From Candidatus Thiodiazotropha sp. (ex Codakia rugifera) (lineage in GTDB: Bacteria > Pseudomonadota > Gammaproteobacteria > Chromatiales > Chromatiaceae), in assembly GCA_025656675.1 (NCBI GenBank), contig JAHXHN010000002.1:62001-126000 (forward strand): DNA of 64,000 nt. Direction: 5' to 3'. Positions within the stretch are counted from its first letter, which is position 1. Each line of letters starts with the position of its first letter. Below the pieces are notes generated by a model that made no database searches, was not told the origin of the DNA, and worked only from the letters and a program-made list of their open reading frames with translations. Positions 36,457 through 45,335 of this stretch are shown here, one piece after another. Position numbers and translations under genes: made by a program.

Positions 36457-37437
36457 TTACTCCTCTTTCGGGCAGTTATTGGCACCTCCGAGCAACAGAT
36501 CTGTCGCTCGTCCAAATAGAGTGTCCGGTCTGTTTGAGCGAACTTGCTTAGGTGTTTTGCCTGTATTGCATTTGAAGGCCTTTCTAAATGACGCTGCTGA
36601 TTGGTAGCCGCATTGTTCAGCGATTTTGTCTATGCTCAATGTTGACGTTTTCAGCAGGGTTGTCGCTTCCTGCATACGCCAGGCTGTGAGGTATTTGACC
36701 GGAGGTATGCCAATGTACTGATGGAACTTGTTAGCGAATGATGTCCTACTCATGCCGATATCACGGGCCAGGCCTTCCAGTGTCCAGGCCTCATTAAAGC
36801 GGGTATGGATCAAGAACAGGGCCTGACTGATCTTTGGGTCACCGAGTGCAGCCAAGAAGCCGGTGGATAACGCTTCAGCAAAGCGGCCTCGTAACAGATG
36901 CAGCAGCATCAATCGAGCCAGATCGCAAAGTGCCAGGGTACGGCCGGGATAATTGTTATCCACTTCCAGCAAGGTTGCATCGATGATGTGTCCAACCCCA
37001 ATTGTGCGGGGGTTGTTACGTGCATTGAGCAGGATAACCCTATCCGGTAGATCGCTCAGTAATAACTCTGCTGAGATTGACTCGAAAACATAGTATCCAC
37101 ATAAGATACTGGTGAATGATGTGCCACCATCAGATTCAACCGGTGCATTGATGAGATCTGAATCCGGTGGTGTAGGCGCATTCGAGATGGTGTGGGATTG
37201 ATCATGAGGAATCAGTACCAGATCACCGGCCTGTAGCTGTTGTGGTTCACTGCCCTCCATATGTACCCAGGCACTACCCTTGTCTATCAGGTGAAAGGGG
37301 ACACGTCCTGATCCGGAGGTGTCGATGGCCCATTCACCGCAATAGCTTTGATGCTTGAAGATTTGGGCATCGAAACGGACTCTTGAGAGAAAATGGGTCA
37401 GGGCATCTTCACGGATATCGTTGGTTAGACCATTCAT
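36457..37437 (-). CDS. AraC-family regulator with cupin sensor, second paralogue
   Basis: A protein of 326 residues. N-terminal cupin sensor (HQSYCGEWAIDTSGSGRVPFH, GDLVLIPHDQSHTI, FTSILCGYYVFE) and C-terminal double helix-turn-helix (LEGLARDIGMSRTSFANKF, IDKIAEQCGYQSAASFRKAF). It matches the regulator at 26991 in order and many residues, so the two are paralogues with different C-terminal DNA helices. It is divergent from the Rieske-glutamate-synthase-like gene at 37701, its likely target. The C-terminal tail after the HTH is about 35 residues longer than usual. Confidence 0.88.
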   Translation of the reverse strand: MNGLTNDIREDALTHFLSRVRFDAQIFKHQSYCGEWAIDTSGSGRVPFHLIDKGSAWVHMEGSEPQQLQAGDLVLIPHDQSHTISNAPTPPDSDLINAPVESDGGTSFTSILCGYYVFESISAELLLSDLPDRVILLNARNNPRTIGVGHIIDATLLEVDNNYPGRTLALCDLARLMLLHLLRGRFAEALSTGFLAALGDPKISQALFLIHTRFNEAWTLEGLARDIGMSRTSFANKFHQYIGIPPVKYLTAWRMQEATTLLKTSTLSIDKIAEQCGYQSAASFRKAFKCNTGKTPKQVRSNRPDTLFGRATDLLLGGANNCPKEE

Positions 37438-37700
37438 CGGTTAGTCCAGGCTTATTGTGTACGATGGGTATCGTAATCTGAACGAATCAACATAGATAGT
37501 TCATCCAGGCTAGGTTAGTCTCTCTGCATAGGGTACGCAAATAACAGCAACAATATTTGAGAATGCCTGTCATGAAGATAGGCAGCGTCTATCAATCGAA
37601 ATTTTATCGTTTAAGTAATATTGAGTCGTATCCAAGGCTTGTCATGTTGTTGCGGCATAACGATTAGAGCATAACAATCAACCCGAATAAGGATGCCATC

Positions 37701-39320
37701 ATGAGTCAAACTGCCATCGTATCTTGGTCCGATCTGCAACCGCTAATACCCACCTATGCCCTTGTGGCTGATGTGGATCTGGTCATTGTTCGATGGGAAG
37801 AGGAGGAGCAGGTCTCGGTCCTCTATGGTCGATGCGCACACCGTGGTGCTTTGATGTCGGATGGGCGCATTGAGGGGGACAATATTGTCTGCGGTGTACA
37901 CGACTGGGATTATGGCTACAAGTCGGGTATCAGTGCCTACAACCCGGCAGAGAAACTGCACCGTTTCAAAGCTTGGATTGAAGATGGCAAGGTCTGGGTC
38001 GATGAAGATGAAATCAAGGCTTGGGCTGAGAAAAACCCTCAACCCTATGATCGGGAGAGTTACCAGGGATTGTACAAGGACCATCATGGTGGCATGGAGG
38101 AACCCCACTACAAATACATTCAGCATCTGGCGGAGTATGGCCTGTCAAAAGTTGGCCATCATGGCCGGGTCAGTGCTATGGGCGTGCCCCGCGATGAGTT
38201 ACCCAAATGGGAACAGATCCAGCTTTTGACTGCACAGCTGCATAAGATTCCTTTGCTGGATGAGCATCCGGTCGGTACCGAAGTGGTGATTGGTCCCAAT
38301 GCCGACAAACCGTTGGTTTTAGAATGTCCCCTGTTTGTTTCCGATATGAGTTTCGGTGCGCTTTCCGAAGAGGCCAAGGTAGCTCTGGCGATGGGTGCAG
38401 AAATGGCTGGCACCGGCATCTGTTCCGGTGAAGGTGGTATGTTGCCAGACGAGCAGGCTGCCAATACACGCTATATGTACGAACTGGCCTCTGCGCGTTT
38501 TGGTTATTCGATGGCGAAGGTGCAGCAGTGCCAGGCCTTCCACTTCAAGGGAGGACAGGGCGCCAAGACCGGTACAGGCGGTCACCTGCCTGGTGCGAAG
38601 GTGAAAGACCGGATTGCCAAGGTACGTGGACTCAATGAAGGCGAGGCAGCCATATCCCCCTCCCGCTTCCCGGACTGGGAGAGTGTCGATGATTATCGTC
38701 GTTTTGCGGAGGAGGTGCGTGAAGCGACCGATGGCATTCCTATCGGTATCAAACTCTCTGCCCAACATATAGAGCGGGATATCGAAGCCGCTCTGCAGAT
38801 CGGTGTTGACTATATCATTCTGGATGGTCGTGGCGGTGGCACCGGGGCAGCACCGTTGATCTTCCGAGACAATATCTCGGTGCCCACCATCCCGGCATTG
38901 GCGCGTGCCCGTCGTTACCTGGATAGGAAAGGCCGCAACGACGTCTCTCTGGTGATTACCGGTGGGCTACGTTTACCAGCCGATTTCATCAAGGCGATGG
39001 CCCTGGGTGCAGATGCTGTTGCTGTCTCCAACTCGGCACTGCAAGCCATCGGTTGTCTCGGTATGCGTGCCTGTCACACCAACAACTGTCCAGTGGGTAT
39101 CGCCACCCAGAAACCGGATCTTCGCCGACGATTGAAGATCGAAAAGGGTGCCAGTCAGTTGCATAACTTCTTTCACGCCTCCACCGAACTCATGCAAGTG
39201 ATGGCCCGTGCTTGTGGTCACGACCATCTCAACAAATTCTGTGTCGATGACCTGACCACCTTTGATCGTGAAATGGCCCACCTGACTGGCATCGCCTATG
39301 CAGGCGTGTCCCTGGATTGA
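37701..39320 (+). CDS. Rieske-type domain fused to FMN glutamate synthase-like protein
   Basis: A protein of 539 residues with AAGGA before ATG 37701. Residues 1-100 are a Rieske-like [2Fe-2S] domain with Cys 45-His 47 and Cys 64-His 67. The rest is a GltS-like alpha/beta barrel: LFVSDMSFGALS, SGEGGMLPDEQ, GQGAKTGTGGHLPG, GIKLSAQHIERDI, LDGRGGGTGAAP, and the iron-sulfur motif CLGMRACHTNNCPVGIATQ (two or three Cys of the 3Fe-4S pattern). Stand-alone GltS-like proteins take electrons to FMN and often act in dehydrogenations or aminations not tied to glutamine. The gene is followed 32 bases later by a second Rieske fusion, so they are probably partners. Confidence 0.85.
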   Translation: MSQTAIVSWSDLQPLIPTYALVADVDLVIVRWEEEEQVSVLYGRCAHRGALMSDGRIEGDNIVCGVHDWDYGYKSGISAYNPAEKLHRFKAWIEDGKVWVDEDEIKAWAEKNPQPYDRESYQGLYKDHHGGMEEPHYKYIQHLAEYGLSKVGHHGRVSAMGVPRDELPKWEQIQLLTAQLHKIPLLDEHPVGTEVVIGPNADKPLVLECPLFVSDMSFGALSEEAKVALAMGAEMAGTGICSGEGGMLPDEQAANTRYMYELASARFGYSMAKVQQCQAFHFKGGQGAKTGTGGHLPGAKVKDRIAKVRGLNEGEAAISPSRFPDWESVDDYRRFAEEVREATDGIPIGIKLSAQHIERDIEAALQIGVDYIILDGRGGGTGAAPLIFRDNISVPTIPALARARRYLDRKGRNDVSLVITGGLRLPADFIKAMALGADAVAVSNSALQAIGCLGMRACHTNNCPVGIATQKPDLRRRLKIEKGASQLHNFFHASTELMQVMARACGHDHLNKFCVDDLTTFDREMAHLTGIAYAGVSLD

Positions 39321-39352
39321 ATCGAACCAAACAACGTCTCGAGGAGACCGCT

Positions 39353-41323
39353 ATGAGTGAAGAGAACAAGACTTTGGTTTGGCACAGGGTATTGTCCAAG
39401 GATGAACTGCCCGAAGGACGGGTGACTTCGGTAACCTGTAAAAAACAGACTCTCTGTATGAGTCACCATGAGGGGCAGTACGGTGCACTGGATAACAAGT
39501 GTCCCCATCAGGGTGGCCCCCTGGGGGAGGGCTCCATTGAGAACGGTTTGCTGCGTTGCCCCTGGCATGGTTGGGACTATGATCCGATTACCGGTAAGGC
39601 ACCGGGATTCGATGATGGTGTAGAGACCTTCCCGGTTGAGATCCGCGATGATGGCATCTACGTCGGTTTGACTGCAGAACAGACACATACCGACACGGTG
39701 GGTGACCTGATGATGGAGACCCTGACCAACTGGGGGGTTAAACAGGTCTTTGGCATGGTGGGCCATTCCAATCTGGGCGTTGCCGATGCGCTGCGTATTC
39801 AGGAGCAGGCCGGACGCCTGACCTACTACGGCATTCGTCATGAAGGAGCGGCTGCCTTTGCCTGCTCGGCTTATGGCAAGCTAACCGGGCGACCGGCAGC
39901 CTGTCTGGCCATTGCCGGTCCGGGGGCCACCAATTTGCTCACAGGTCTTTGGGATGCCAATGTGGACCGTGCTCCGGTGATTGCGCTCACCGGCCAGGTG
40001 GATACCCAGGTGTTGGGACCCGGCGCCTTCCAGGAGATCGATCAGGTAGGAGCCTTCGGTAAAGTTGCTCAATGGTCTCAGACGGTGATGCATGACAGTC
40101 GCCACACGGAACTGATGAACCTGGCCTGTAAAAGCGCCATTCTCAATCGAAGCGTGTCTCACCTGATTTTTCCCGATGAAGTGCCCAAGCGTGAGCTGAC
40201 CGATCCTACCCCCGCGGGGACGCCTGAAGGCCGCCTTCCTTCCAAAAATATCGGGCCTGCCACCGAGGCATTGCAGGCTGCTGTCGATCTGCTGCGAGCC
40301 AGTAAACGGCCGGTCATTGTGGTGGGCCATGGTGCACGCTTTCAGATGGGCGACGTGACGGCACTGGCTGAGCATCTGAATGCGCCGGTGATCACTACCT
40401 TCAAGGCCAAGGGTCAGATTGCAGACAATCATCCCCTGGCGGGTGGTGTATTGGGTCGTAGTGGCACACCCATTGCAAGTTGGTTGATGAATGAATCCGA
40501 CTGTCTGCTGGTGTTCGGTGCCAGTTTCAGCAACCACACCGGCATCACCCCCAAGCGACCGACCATTCAGGTGGACTACGATCTTATGACCCTGGCCAAG
40601 TTTCATGCCATTGATGTGCCTGTATGGGGTGAAATCGGGGTTACTGCACAGGCACTGTCTGGGGCGCTGGCAGACTATTACGATACCGAGGATCAACGTG
40701 ATGAGGTGGCTGAACGTTGGGCCATCTGGCGTGAGGAGAAAAAACGTCGTACACAGGATGACCGGGGTAAGGGCATCAATGCAGCCATCCTGTTTGAAAA
40801 ATTGGGCCAGGCTGTTGATCCGGATGCCATCATTGCAGTGGATGTGGGCAACAACACTTACTCCTTCGGTCGCTACTTCGAGTGCAGGCATCAAACTGTA
40901 CTGATGTCGGGCTATCTGGGATCCATCGGTTTCTCATTTCCGGCTGCCATGGGTGCCTGGTCTGCGACCCAGGAGGAGGATCCACAATTCAAGGATCGCC
41001 AGGTGGTTTCAGTCTCCGGGGATGGTGGCTTTGGCCAGTATCTGGCCGAGATCAACACGGCGGTGAAATATGGCATGAACATTACCCATGTGCTGATGAA
41101 TAACTGTGAGCTGGGTAAAATCAGCAAGGAACAGCGTGCCGGTAATTGGGAGGTATGGCAGACCAGTCTGCATAATCCAGACTTTGCTGAATACGCGGAA
41201 CTTTGCGGTGCCCTGGGTATTCGTGTTACCGATTCGGCAGACTTGGATGCCGCCTTGAAGAGAGCCTTGAGTCACCCTGGACCTGCTCTGGTCGAGGTGT
41301 TGACTGATGTGGAGCTGGTCTAG
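39353..41323 (+). CDS. Rieske-type domain fused to thiamine diphosphate-dependent enzyme
   Basis: A protein of 656 residues; GAGGAG precedes ATG 39353. Residues 1-105 are a Rieske domain (Cys 50-His 52, Cys 69-His 72, CPWHGWDYDP). The rest is an acetolactate synthase/pyruvate oxidase-type ThDP enzyme with the catalytic Glu in RHEGAAAFACSAYGKLTG, a central domain (PVIVVGHGARFQMGDV) and the ThDP motif GDGGFGQYLAEIN with NN 25 residues on. The substrate (a 2-oxo acid) is unknown. A Rieske centre on this fold would link it to electron transfer, as in pyruvate:quinone-type oxidations. It is joined by a short gap to the antiporter gene. Confidence 0.85.
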   Translation: MSEENKTLVWHRVLSKDELPEGRVTSVTCKKQTLCMSHHEGQYGALDNKCPHQGGPLGEGSIENGLLRCPWHGWDYDPITGKAPGFDDGVETFPVEIRDDGIYVGLTAEQTHTDTVGDLMMETLTNWGVKQVFGMVGHSNLGVADALRIQEQAGRLTYYGIRHEGAAAFACSAYGKLTGRPAACLAIAGPGATNLLTGLWDANVDRAPVIALTGQVDTQVLGPGAFQEIDQVGAFGKVAQWSQTVMHDSRHTELMNLACKSAILNRSVSHLIFPDEVPKRELTDPTPAGTPEGRLPSKNIGPATEALQAAVDLLRASKRPVIVVGHGARFQMGDVTALAEHLNAPVITTFKAKGQIADNHPLAGGVLGRSGTPIASWLMNESDCLLVFGASFSNHTGITPKRPTIQVDYDLMTLAKFHAIDVPVWGEIGVTAQALSGALADYYDTEDQRDEVAERWAIWREEKKRRTQDDRGKGINAAILFEKLGQAVDPDAIIAVDVGNNTYSFGRYFECRHQTVLMSGYLGSIGFSFPAAMGAWSATQEEDPQFKDRQVVSVSGDGGFGQYLAEINTAVKYGMNITHVLMNNCELGKISKEQRAGNWEVWQTSLHNPDFAEYAELCGALGIRVTDSADLDAALKRALSHPGPALVEVLTDVELV

Positions 41324-41340
41324 GCAACCTGGTTCGGATC

Positions 41341-42645
41341 ATGAGTGAAACCAATCTACTCTTAATTCTCCTGGGCATCGCACTATTCGCCCTCTTTTCC
41401 GGTCCTATCGGCCGCAGCAGTCTGACGCCCCCTATGGCCTTCACTATCTTGGGGTTGGTTATGAGTCCGGTAGGTCTCGGTTGGATCGACCTGGCACTGG
41501 ATAATCAGGTCATACACATCGTCGCCGAGGTCACGCTGATCCTGGTGCTGTTTACCGATGCTGCCCGCATCGATCTCAAGCATCTCAGATCTGACCATGA
41601 TCTACCCCTGCGTATGTTGCTGGTCGGCATGCCTTTGACCATCCTGGCGGGGATGCTGACAGCACTGGTCGTATTGCCGGAGCTGTTACTGATCGAGGCG
41701 CTGATTCTGGCTGTAATCCTCGCACCTACGGACGCTGCTCTGGGTCAGGTGGTGGTCAGCAGTCCCAAAGTGCCTGAGCGTATCCGTCAGTCACTTAATG
41801 TTGAGAGCGGGCTGAATGATGGTATTGCATTGCCTGTCTTGTTGTTCGTGATCTCCTTCGCTGCGGGTGCTCATGGGAGTGAACAGGAGACCGAGTGGAT
41901 CTCTTTCGTGGTACAGCAACTTACTTTGGGGCCATTGATCGGTGCACTGATTGGATGGGTTGGGGCCAGTGCCATCAATTGGGCGATCAAGCAGGGCTTC
42001 CTCACGCATGAGTTCTGTAATATCTATCTGCTCAGTATGGCCTTCATCGCCTACCTGGCAGCGGATCAAATAGGCGGTAACGGATTCATCGCCGCCTTTC
42101 TTGCCGGAGTGGCGACAGGCAATACTCTCAAGCATGTCAATGAGGAGATTTATGAGTTTGCCGAATCCGAAGGCCAGTTACTCAACCTGATCATCTTTTT
42201 CCTGTTTGGCGTTGCGTTGTTGCCACAGATCTGGGATCGCATGAGCTTGGATAGTGTTGTCTATGCATTGTTGAGCCTGACCCTGGTGCGTATGTTACCG
42301 GTATTCATCTCGCTTACCGGCAAGCGTTTGCGTTGGGAGACAAGCCTCTTTCTCGGCTGGTTTGGTCCCCGGGGATTGGCGTCCATTCTGTTTCTGCTGT
42401 TAGTGCTCGATCATGCCCATCTCACACAGGCCTCACTGGTTTTCGATACAGTTATCCTGACTGTTGCGATGAGTGTGGGGCTACACGGTCTTTCTGCGCT
42501 TCCGGGTGTTAACGCTTATGCTACCGCACTGAAAATCTGTACACGACGTGGTGACGATCTGTCGTCAGAACAACAGCCGGTCACGGCCATGCCATTACGG
42601 CTATCAGCGAGTTTGGAACAGGGAGGTATTGTTGGTGATGACTGA
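41341..42645 (+). CDS. Cation/proton antiporter, CPA1 (NhaP-like) family
   Basis: A protein of 434 residues with about 11-12 hydrophobic helices. The ion-site region reads FTDAARIDL and ILAPTDAALGQVVVSS, with the PTD and NVESGLNDGIALP motifs of the CPA1/CPA2 antiporters (Asp residues in the fifth and sixth helices). It starts 17 bases after the ThDP gene. Exchange of Na+ or K+ for H+ is inferred. Its stop overlaps the DUF2721 gene by eight bases, so it is part of the same transcript. Confidence 0.87.
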   Translation: MSETNLLLILLGIALFALFSGPIGRSSLTPPMAFTILGLVMSPVGLGWIDLALDNQVIHIVAEVTLILVLFTDAARIDLKHLRSDHDLPLRMLLVGMPLTILAGMLTALVVLPELLLIEALILAVILAPTDAALGQVVVSSPKVPERIRQSLNVESGLNDGIALPVLLFVISFAAGAHGSEQETEWISFVVQQLTLGPLIGALIGWVGASAINWAIKQGFLTHEFCNIYLLSMAFIAYLAADQIGGNGFIAAFLAGVATGNTLKHVNEEIYEFAESEGQLLNLIIFFLFGVALLPQIWDRMSLDSVVYALLSLTLVRMLPVFISLTGKRLRWETSLFLGWFGPRGLASILFLLLVLDHAHLTQASLVFDTVILTVAMSVGLHGLSALPGVNAYATALKICTRRGDDLSSEQQPVTAMPLRLSASLEQGGIVGDD

Positions 42646-43051
42646 AGCTATCGAATCCTGGTTGACGCCGTTGCTGTTTATCTCCGCCCCGGCACTGATG
42701 ATTCTTTCAACTGCGGCAAGATATGCGCAACTACATGGTGAAATTCATCATCTCCAGGATCATGGCGTTACTAAAAACCATGGTGACGTATGTGATACGG
42801 CATTACTCAAACGTGCTATCTATTTTCGCAACGCCCTGGTGGCACTTTACAGTGCCATAGCACTCTTCGCCACGGCCAGCCTGCTAGGGGCTGTCGTCTC
42901 GGGCTGGTGGGACCAAACACTGCATTGGGTGACGGCCATGACGGTTATCGGTATCGGTGCTGTCATTTTTGCAGCAATCAGTCTGGCACGCGAGAGCTTG
43001 TTATCTCTGCGTATTATTGCGCTGCATTTCGCTAGATTGGATGCTGACTAG
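42638..43051 (+). CDS. DUF2721 membrane protein
   Basis: A protein of 137 residues that starts inside the antiporter gene, with GGGAGG 11 bases upstream. Three hydrophobic segments (TPLLFISAPALMILSTAA, NALVALYSAIALFATASLL, HWVTAMTVIGIGAVIFAAI) and the RAIYFRNAL, RESLLSLRII pattern fit the DUF2721 family, whose role is unknown. Coupling to the antiporter suggests an accessory part, which is inference. Confidence 0.7.
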   Translation: MTEAIESWLTPLLFISAPALMILSTAARYAQLHGEIHHLQDHGVTKNHGDVCDTALLKRAIYFRNALVALYSAIALFATASLLGAVVSGWWDQTLHWVTAMTVIGIGAVIFAAISLARESLLSLRIIALHFARLDAD

Positions 43052-43106
43052 CTTTATCTATGTCTCCCATCAATACAAACAGGTTTATGAGCAAAGAGAT
43101 ATGATC

Positions 43107-43934
43107 ATGTCAAATCAACTTCCCCCACTCAGGCTGGCAGATTGGCAACCATCAAGGGATACACTGCATCAATTGGCGAGAATTCTCGGTAAGCTGCGTG
43201 GCCACTATATGCCGAAGTCAAAGCACTGGTGGCATATCACTCTGAATGTGTCAGCTCATGGTCTCACCACAACGCCTTTTCCTGTTGCAGGCCAGAATCT
43301 GGAGCTCTTCCTGGACCTGGCGGCACACCGTCTAACCCTCTGCAACAGTAATGGCTGGCGTTGTTCAATGCCTTTGGCAGGGCAAAGCACGGCAGGTCTG
43401 TGCCGTTGGGTATCAGATAGCTTATTGGCTATGGGTATTGAACTGGACAGGGACCTGTTTGTTGCATTCGATAGTGAAGAGATCCTGACATACGACATTG
43501 AGGCGATGGGTCGATTTCGACAGGCGATTAACTGGGTGGATACTGTGTTCAAGGCATTCAAAGGCGGGCTGCGTGAAGAGACGGGTCCTGTGCAGATCTT
43601 TCCCCATCATATGGATCTCTCCATGAACTGGTTTTCCGGTCGCCTGGTTCCCGGTATCGATCCTTCCGATGAAGAGAGTGCGGATGAACAACTGAACTTT
43701 GGTTTTGTCACAGGTGATGGTTCAATCCCTGAACCCTACTTTTATGTTACCGCCTATCCGGTTCCAAACGATTGGACTAACCTTGAACTACCGGAAGGTG
43801 CTTATTGGTATACCGAAGGATGGATCGGCGCAATACTACCCTATGCCGCATTGGTAACATCCGATCAGCCGTATGAGTTATTGCACGGCTATCTTATGAC
43901 ATTGCAGGAGCATGGTGGAAATTTGATGACCTGA
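43107..43934 (+). CDS. DUF5996 protein
   Basis: A protein of 275 residues. Motifs LADWQPSRDTLHQLARILGK, KHWWHITLNVSAHGLTT, IFPHHMDLSMNWF and EPYFYVTAYPVPN are those of the DUF5996 family; function unknown. It is Trp- and His-rich and cytosolic. ATG 43107 or ATG 43101 could be the start; AAAGAGA lies close upstream. In this window it sits directly before egtB, and the two may work together, which is an inference from position only. Confidence 0.75.
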   Translation: MSNQLPPLRLADWQPSRDTLHQLARILGKLRGHYMPKSKHWWHITLNVSAHGLTTTPFPVAGQNLELFLDLAAHRLTLCNSNGWRCSMPLAGQSTAGLCRWVSDSLLAMGIELDRDLFVAFDSEEILTYDIEAMGRFRQAINWVDTVFKAFKGGLREETGPVQIFPHHMDLSMNWFSGRLVPGIDPSDEESADEQLNFGFVTGDGSIPEPYFYVTAYPVPNDWTNLELPEGAYWYTEGWIGAILPYAALVTSDQPYELLHGYLMTLQEHGGNLMT

Positions 43935-44007
43935 ACGATTTTTGGAGACTCCCGCAAGCGGGCTATGTCTGCAACAGAAGCTCTTGTTTCAAGCAACAAC
44001 GAACGAT

Positions 44008-45285
44008 ATGGATACCACAATAACCACAACAGCCAGTCGTGAGACGCTGATTAGCGAATTTAATCGGGTACGCCACTACACGGAAGACCTTTGTTCGCCC
44101 TTGTCGGTCGATGATTATCAGATTCAGTCCATTGCACAGACCAGTCCACCGAAATGGCATATTGCCCACGTCAGTTGGTTCTTCGAGGCCTTTGTGCTGC
44201 TGCACTTTGATTCTGAATACAAACCCTTTCATCCCCGCTTCGATTTTCTATTCAACAGTTATTACTATACCCATGGCGAGATGCACCCTCGGCCAAACAG
44301 GGGCTTGTTGTCCCGCCCTACAGTAGAAGAGATATTCCGTTATCGCAGTTATGTCGATGACAGCATAAGACGTCTGCTGGAGAGCGTAGACGAGGCCGAC
44401 TGGCAGGCTCTGGCCTTTCGTATAATCCTCGGTCTCAATCATGAAGAGCAGCACCAGGAACTGCTGTTGATGGATACCAAGCACAACTTTTCGGTTAATC
44501 CGTTACGACCCGCTTATCGTACGGACCTGAAAATGCCAGTAGGCAGTACCCGTCCCATACGCTGGCTTGACTGCGCCGGTGGTATTCATCAGGTGGGTCA
44601 AAACAGTGCTGCTTTCTCTTACGACAATGAAACGCCCTGTCACGATGTGTTGCTACGCGATCATCGCCTTGCCGACCGCTTCATTACCAACGGTGAATAC
44701 TGCAATTTTATCGTGGATGGAGGTTACACCAATCCTGCTCTATGGTTATCGGACGGCTGGGCCCTGCTTCAGCGTACAGGTTGGGATTGTCCGCTTTATT
44801 GGCGGCAGTTGGATGGGGAATGGCAGCAGTTTACCCTAGCTGGTATGCGCCCGCTCAATCTTCATGAACCGGTCTGTCATCTCAGTTTCTATGAAGCGGA
44901 TGCGTATGCGCGTTGGGTTGGTAAGCGTCTGCCTCTGGAGAGCGAATTGGAAATTCTGTTGTCCAACCATTCTGTATCAGGCAATTTTGCCGACAGTGAT
45001 CTGTTGCACCCAACACCAGCGGGAGCAGAGGGTCAGTGGTTCGGCGATCTATGGGCCTGGACTGGATCCCCCTACACAGCCTATCCCGGGTTCAAACCAT
45101 TGGCGGGATCTATGGGGGAATACAATGGCAAATTCATGTCTAACCAGATAGTGCTCAAAGGCGGCAGCTGTGTCACACCCTCTGGGCATACGCGCGCCAG
45201 TTATCGCAACTTTTTCTATCCAGATGAACGATGGGCCTTTACCGGTCTGCGTCTGGCGGAGGATGCAGATGCTCCTGGCGGTTGA
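44008..45285 (+). CDS. egtB: Ergothioneine biosynthesis protein EgtB
   Basis: A protein of 425 residues. The DinB-like N-terminal half carries the iron-site His residues: WHIAHVSWFFE (His 51) and NHEEQHQE with His 145, His 149 and Glu 151 (HX3HXE). The C-terminal half is a formylglycine-generating-enzyme-like (sulfatase-modifying factor) domain ending in FTGLRLAED. EgtB joins hercynine to a thiol donor (gamma-Glu-Cys or Cys) with oxygen to give the sulfoxide. Its partner EgtD follows at 45336. No egtE lyase gene is visible in the window, so the last step must use another gene or a non-dedicated PLP enzyme. Confidence 0.92.
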   Translation: MDTTITTTASRETLISEFNRVRHYTEDLCSPLSVDDYQIQSIAQTSPPKWHIAHVSWFFEAFVLLHFDSEYKPFHPRFDFLFNSYYYTHGEMHPRPNRGLLSRPTVEEIFRYRSYVDDSIRRLLESVDEADWQALAFRIILGLNHEEQHQELLLMDTKHNFSVNPLRPAYRTDLKMPVGSTRPIRWLDCAGGIHQVGQNSAAFSYDNETPCHDVLLRDHRLADRFITNGEYCNFIVDGGYTNPALWLSDGWALLQRTGWDCPLYWRQLDGEWQQFTLAGMRPLNLHEPVCHLSFYEADAYARWVGKRLPLESELEILLSNHSVSGNFADSDLLHPTPAGAEGQWFGDLWAWTGSPYTAYPGFKPLAGSMGEYNGKFMSNQIVLKGGSCVTPSGHTRASYRNFFYPDERWAFTGLRLAEDADAPGG

Positions 45286-45335
45286 CTGTTTTCTGATTCG
45301 CAGAGCCTATCAATACCAGTTTGAAGGAATGCACA

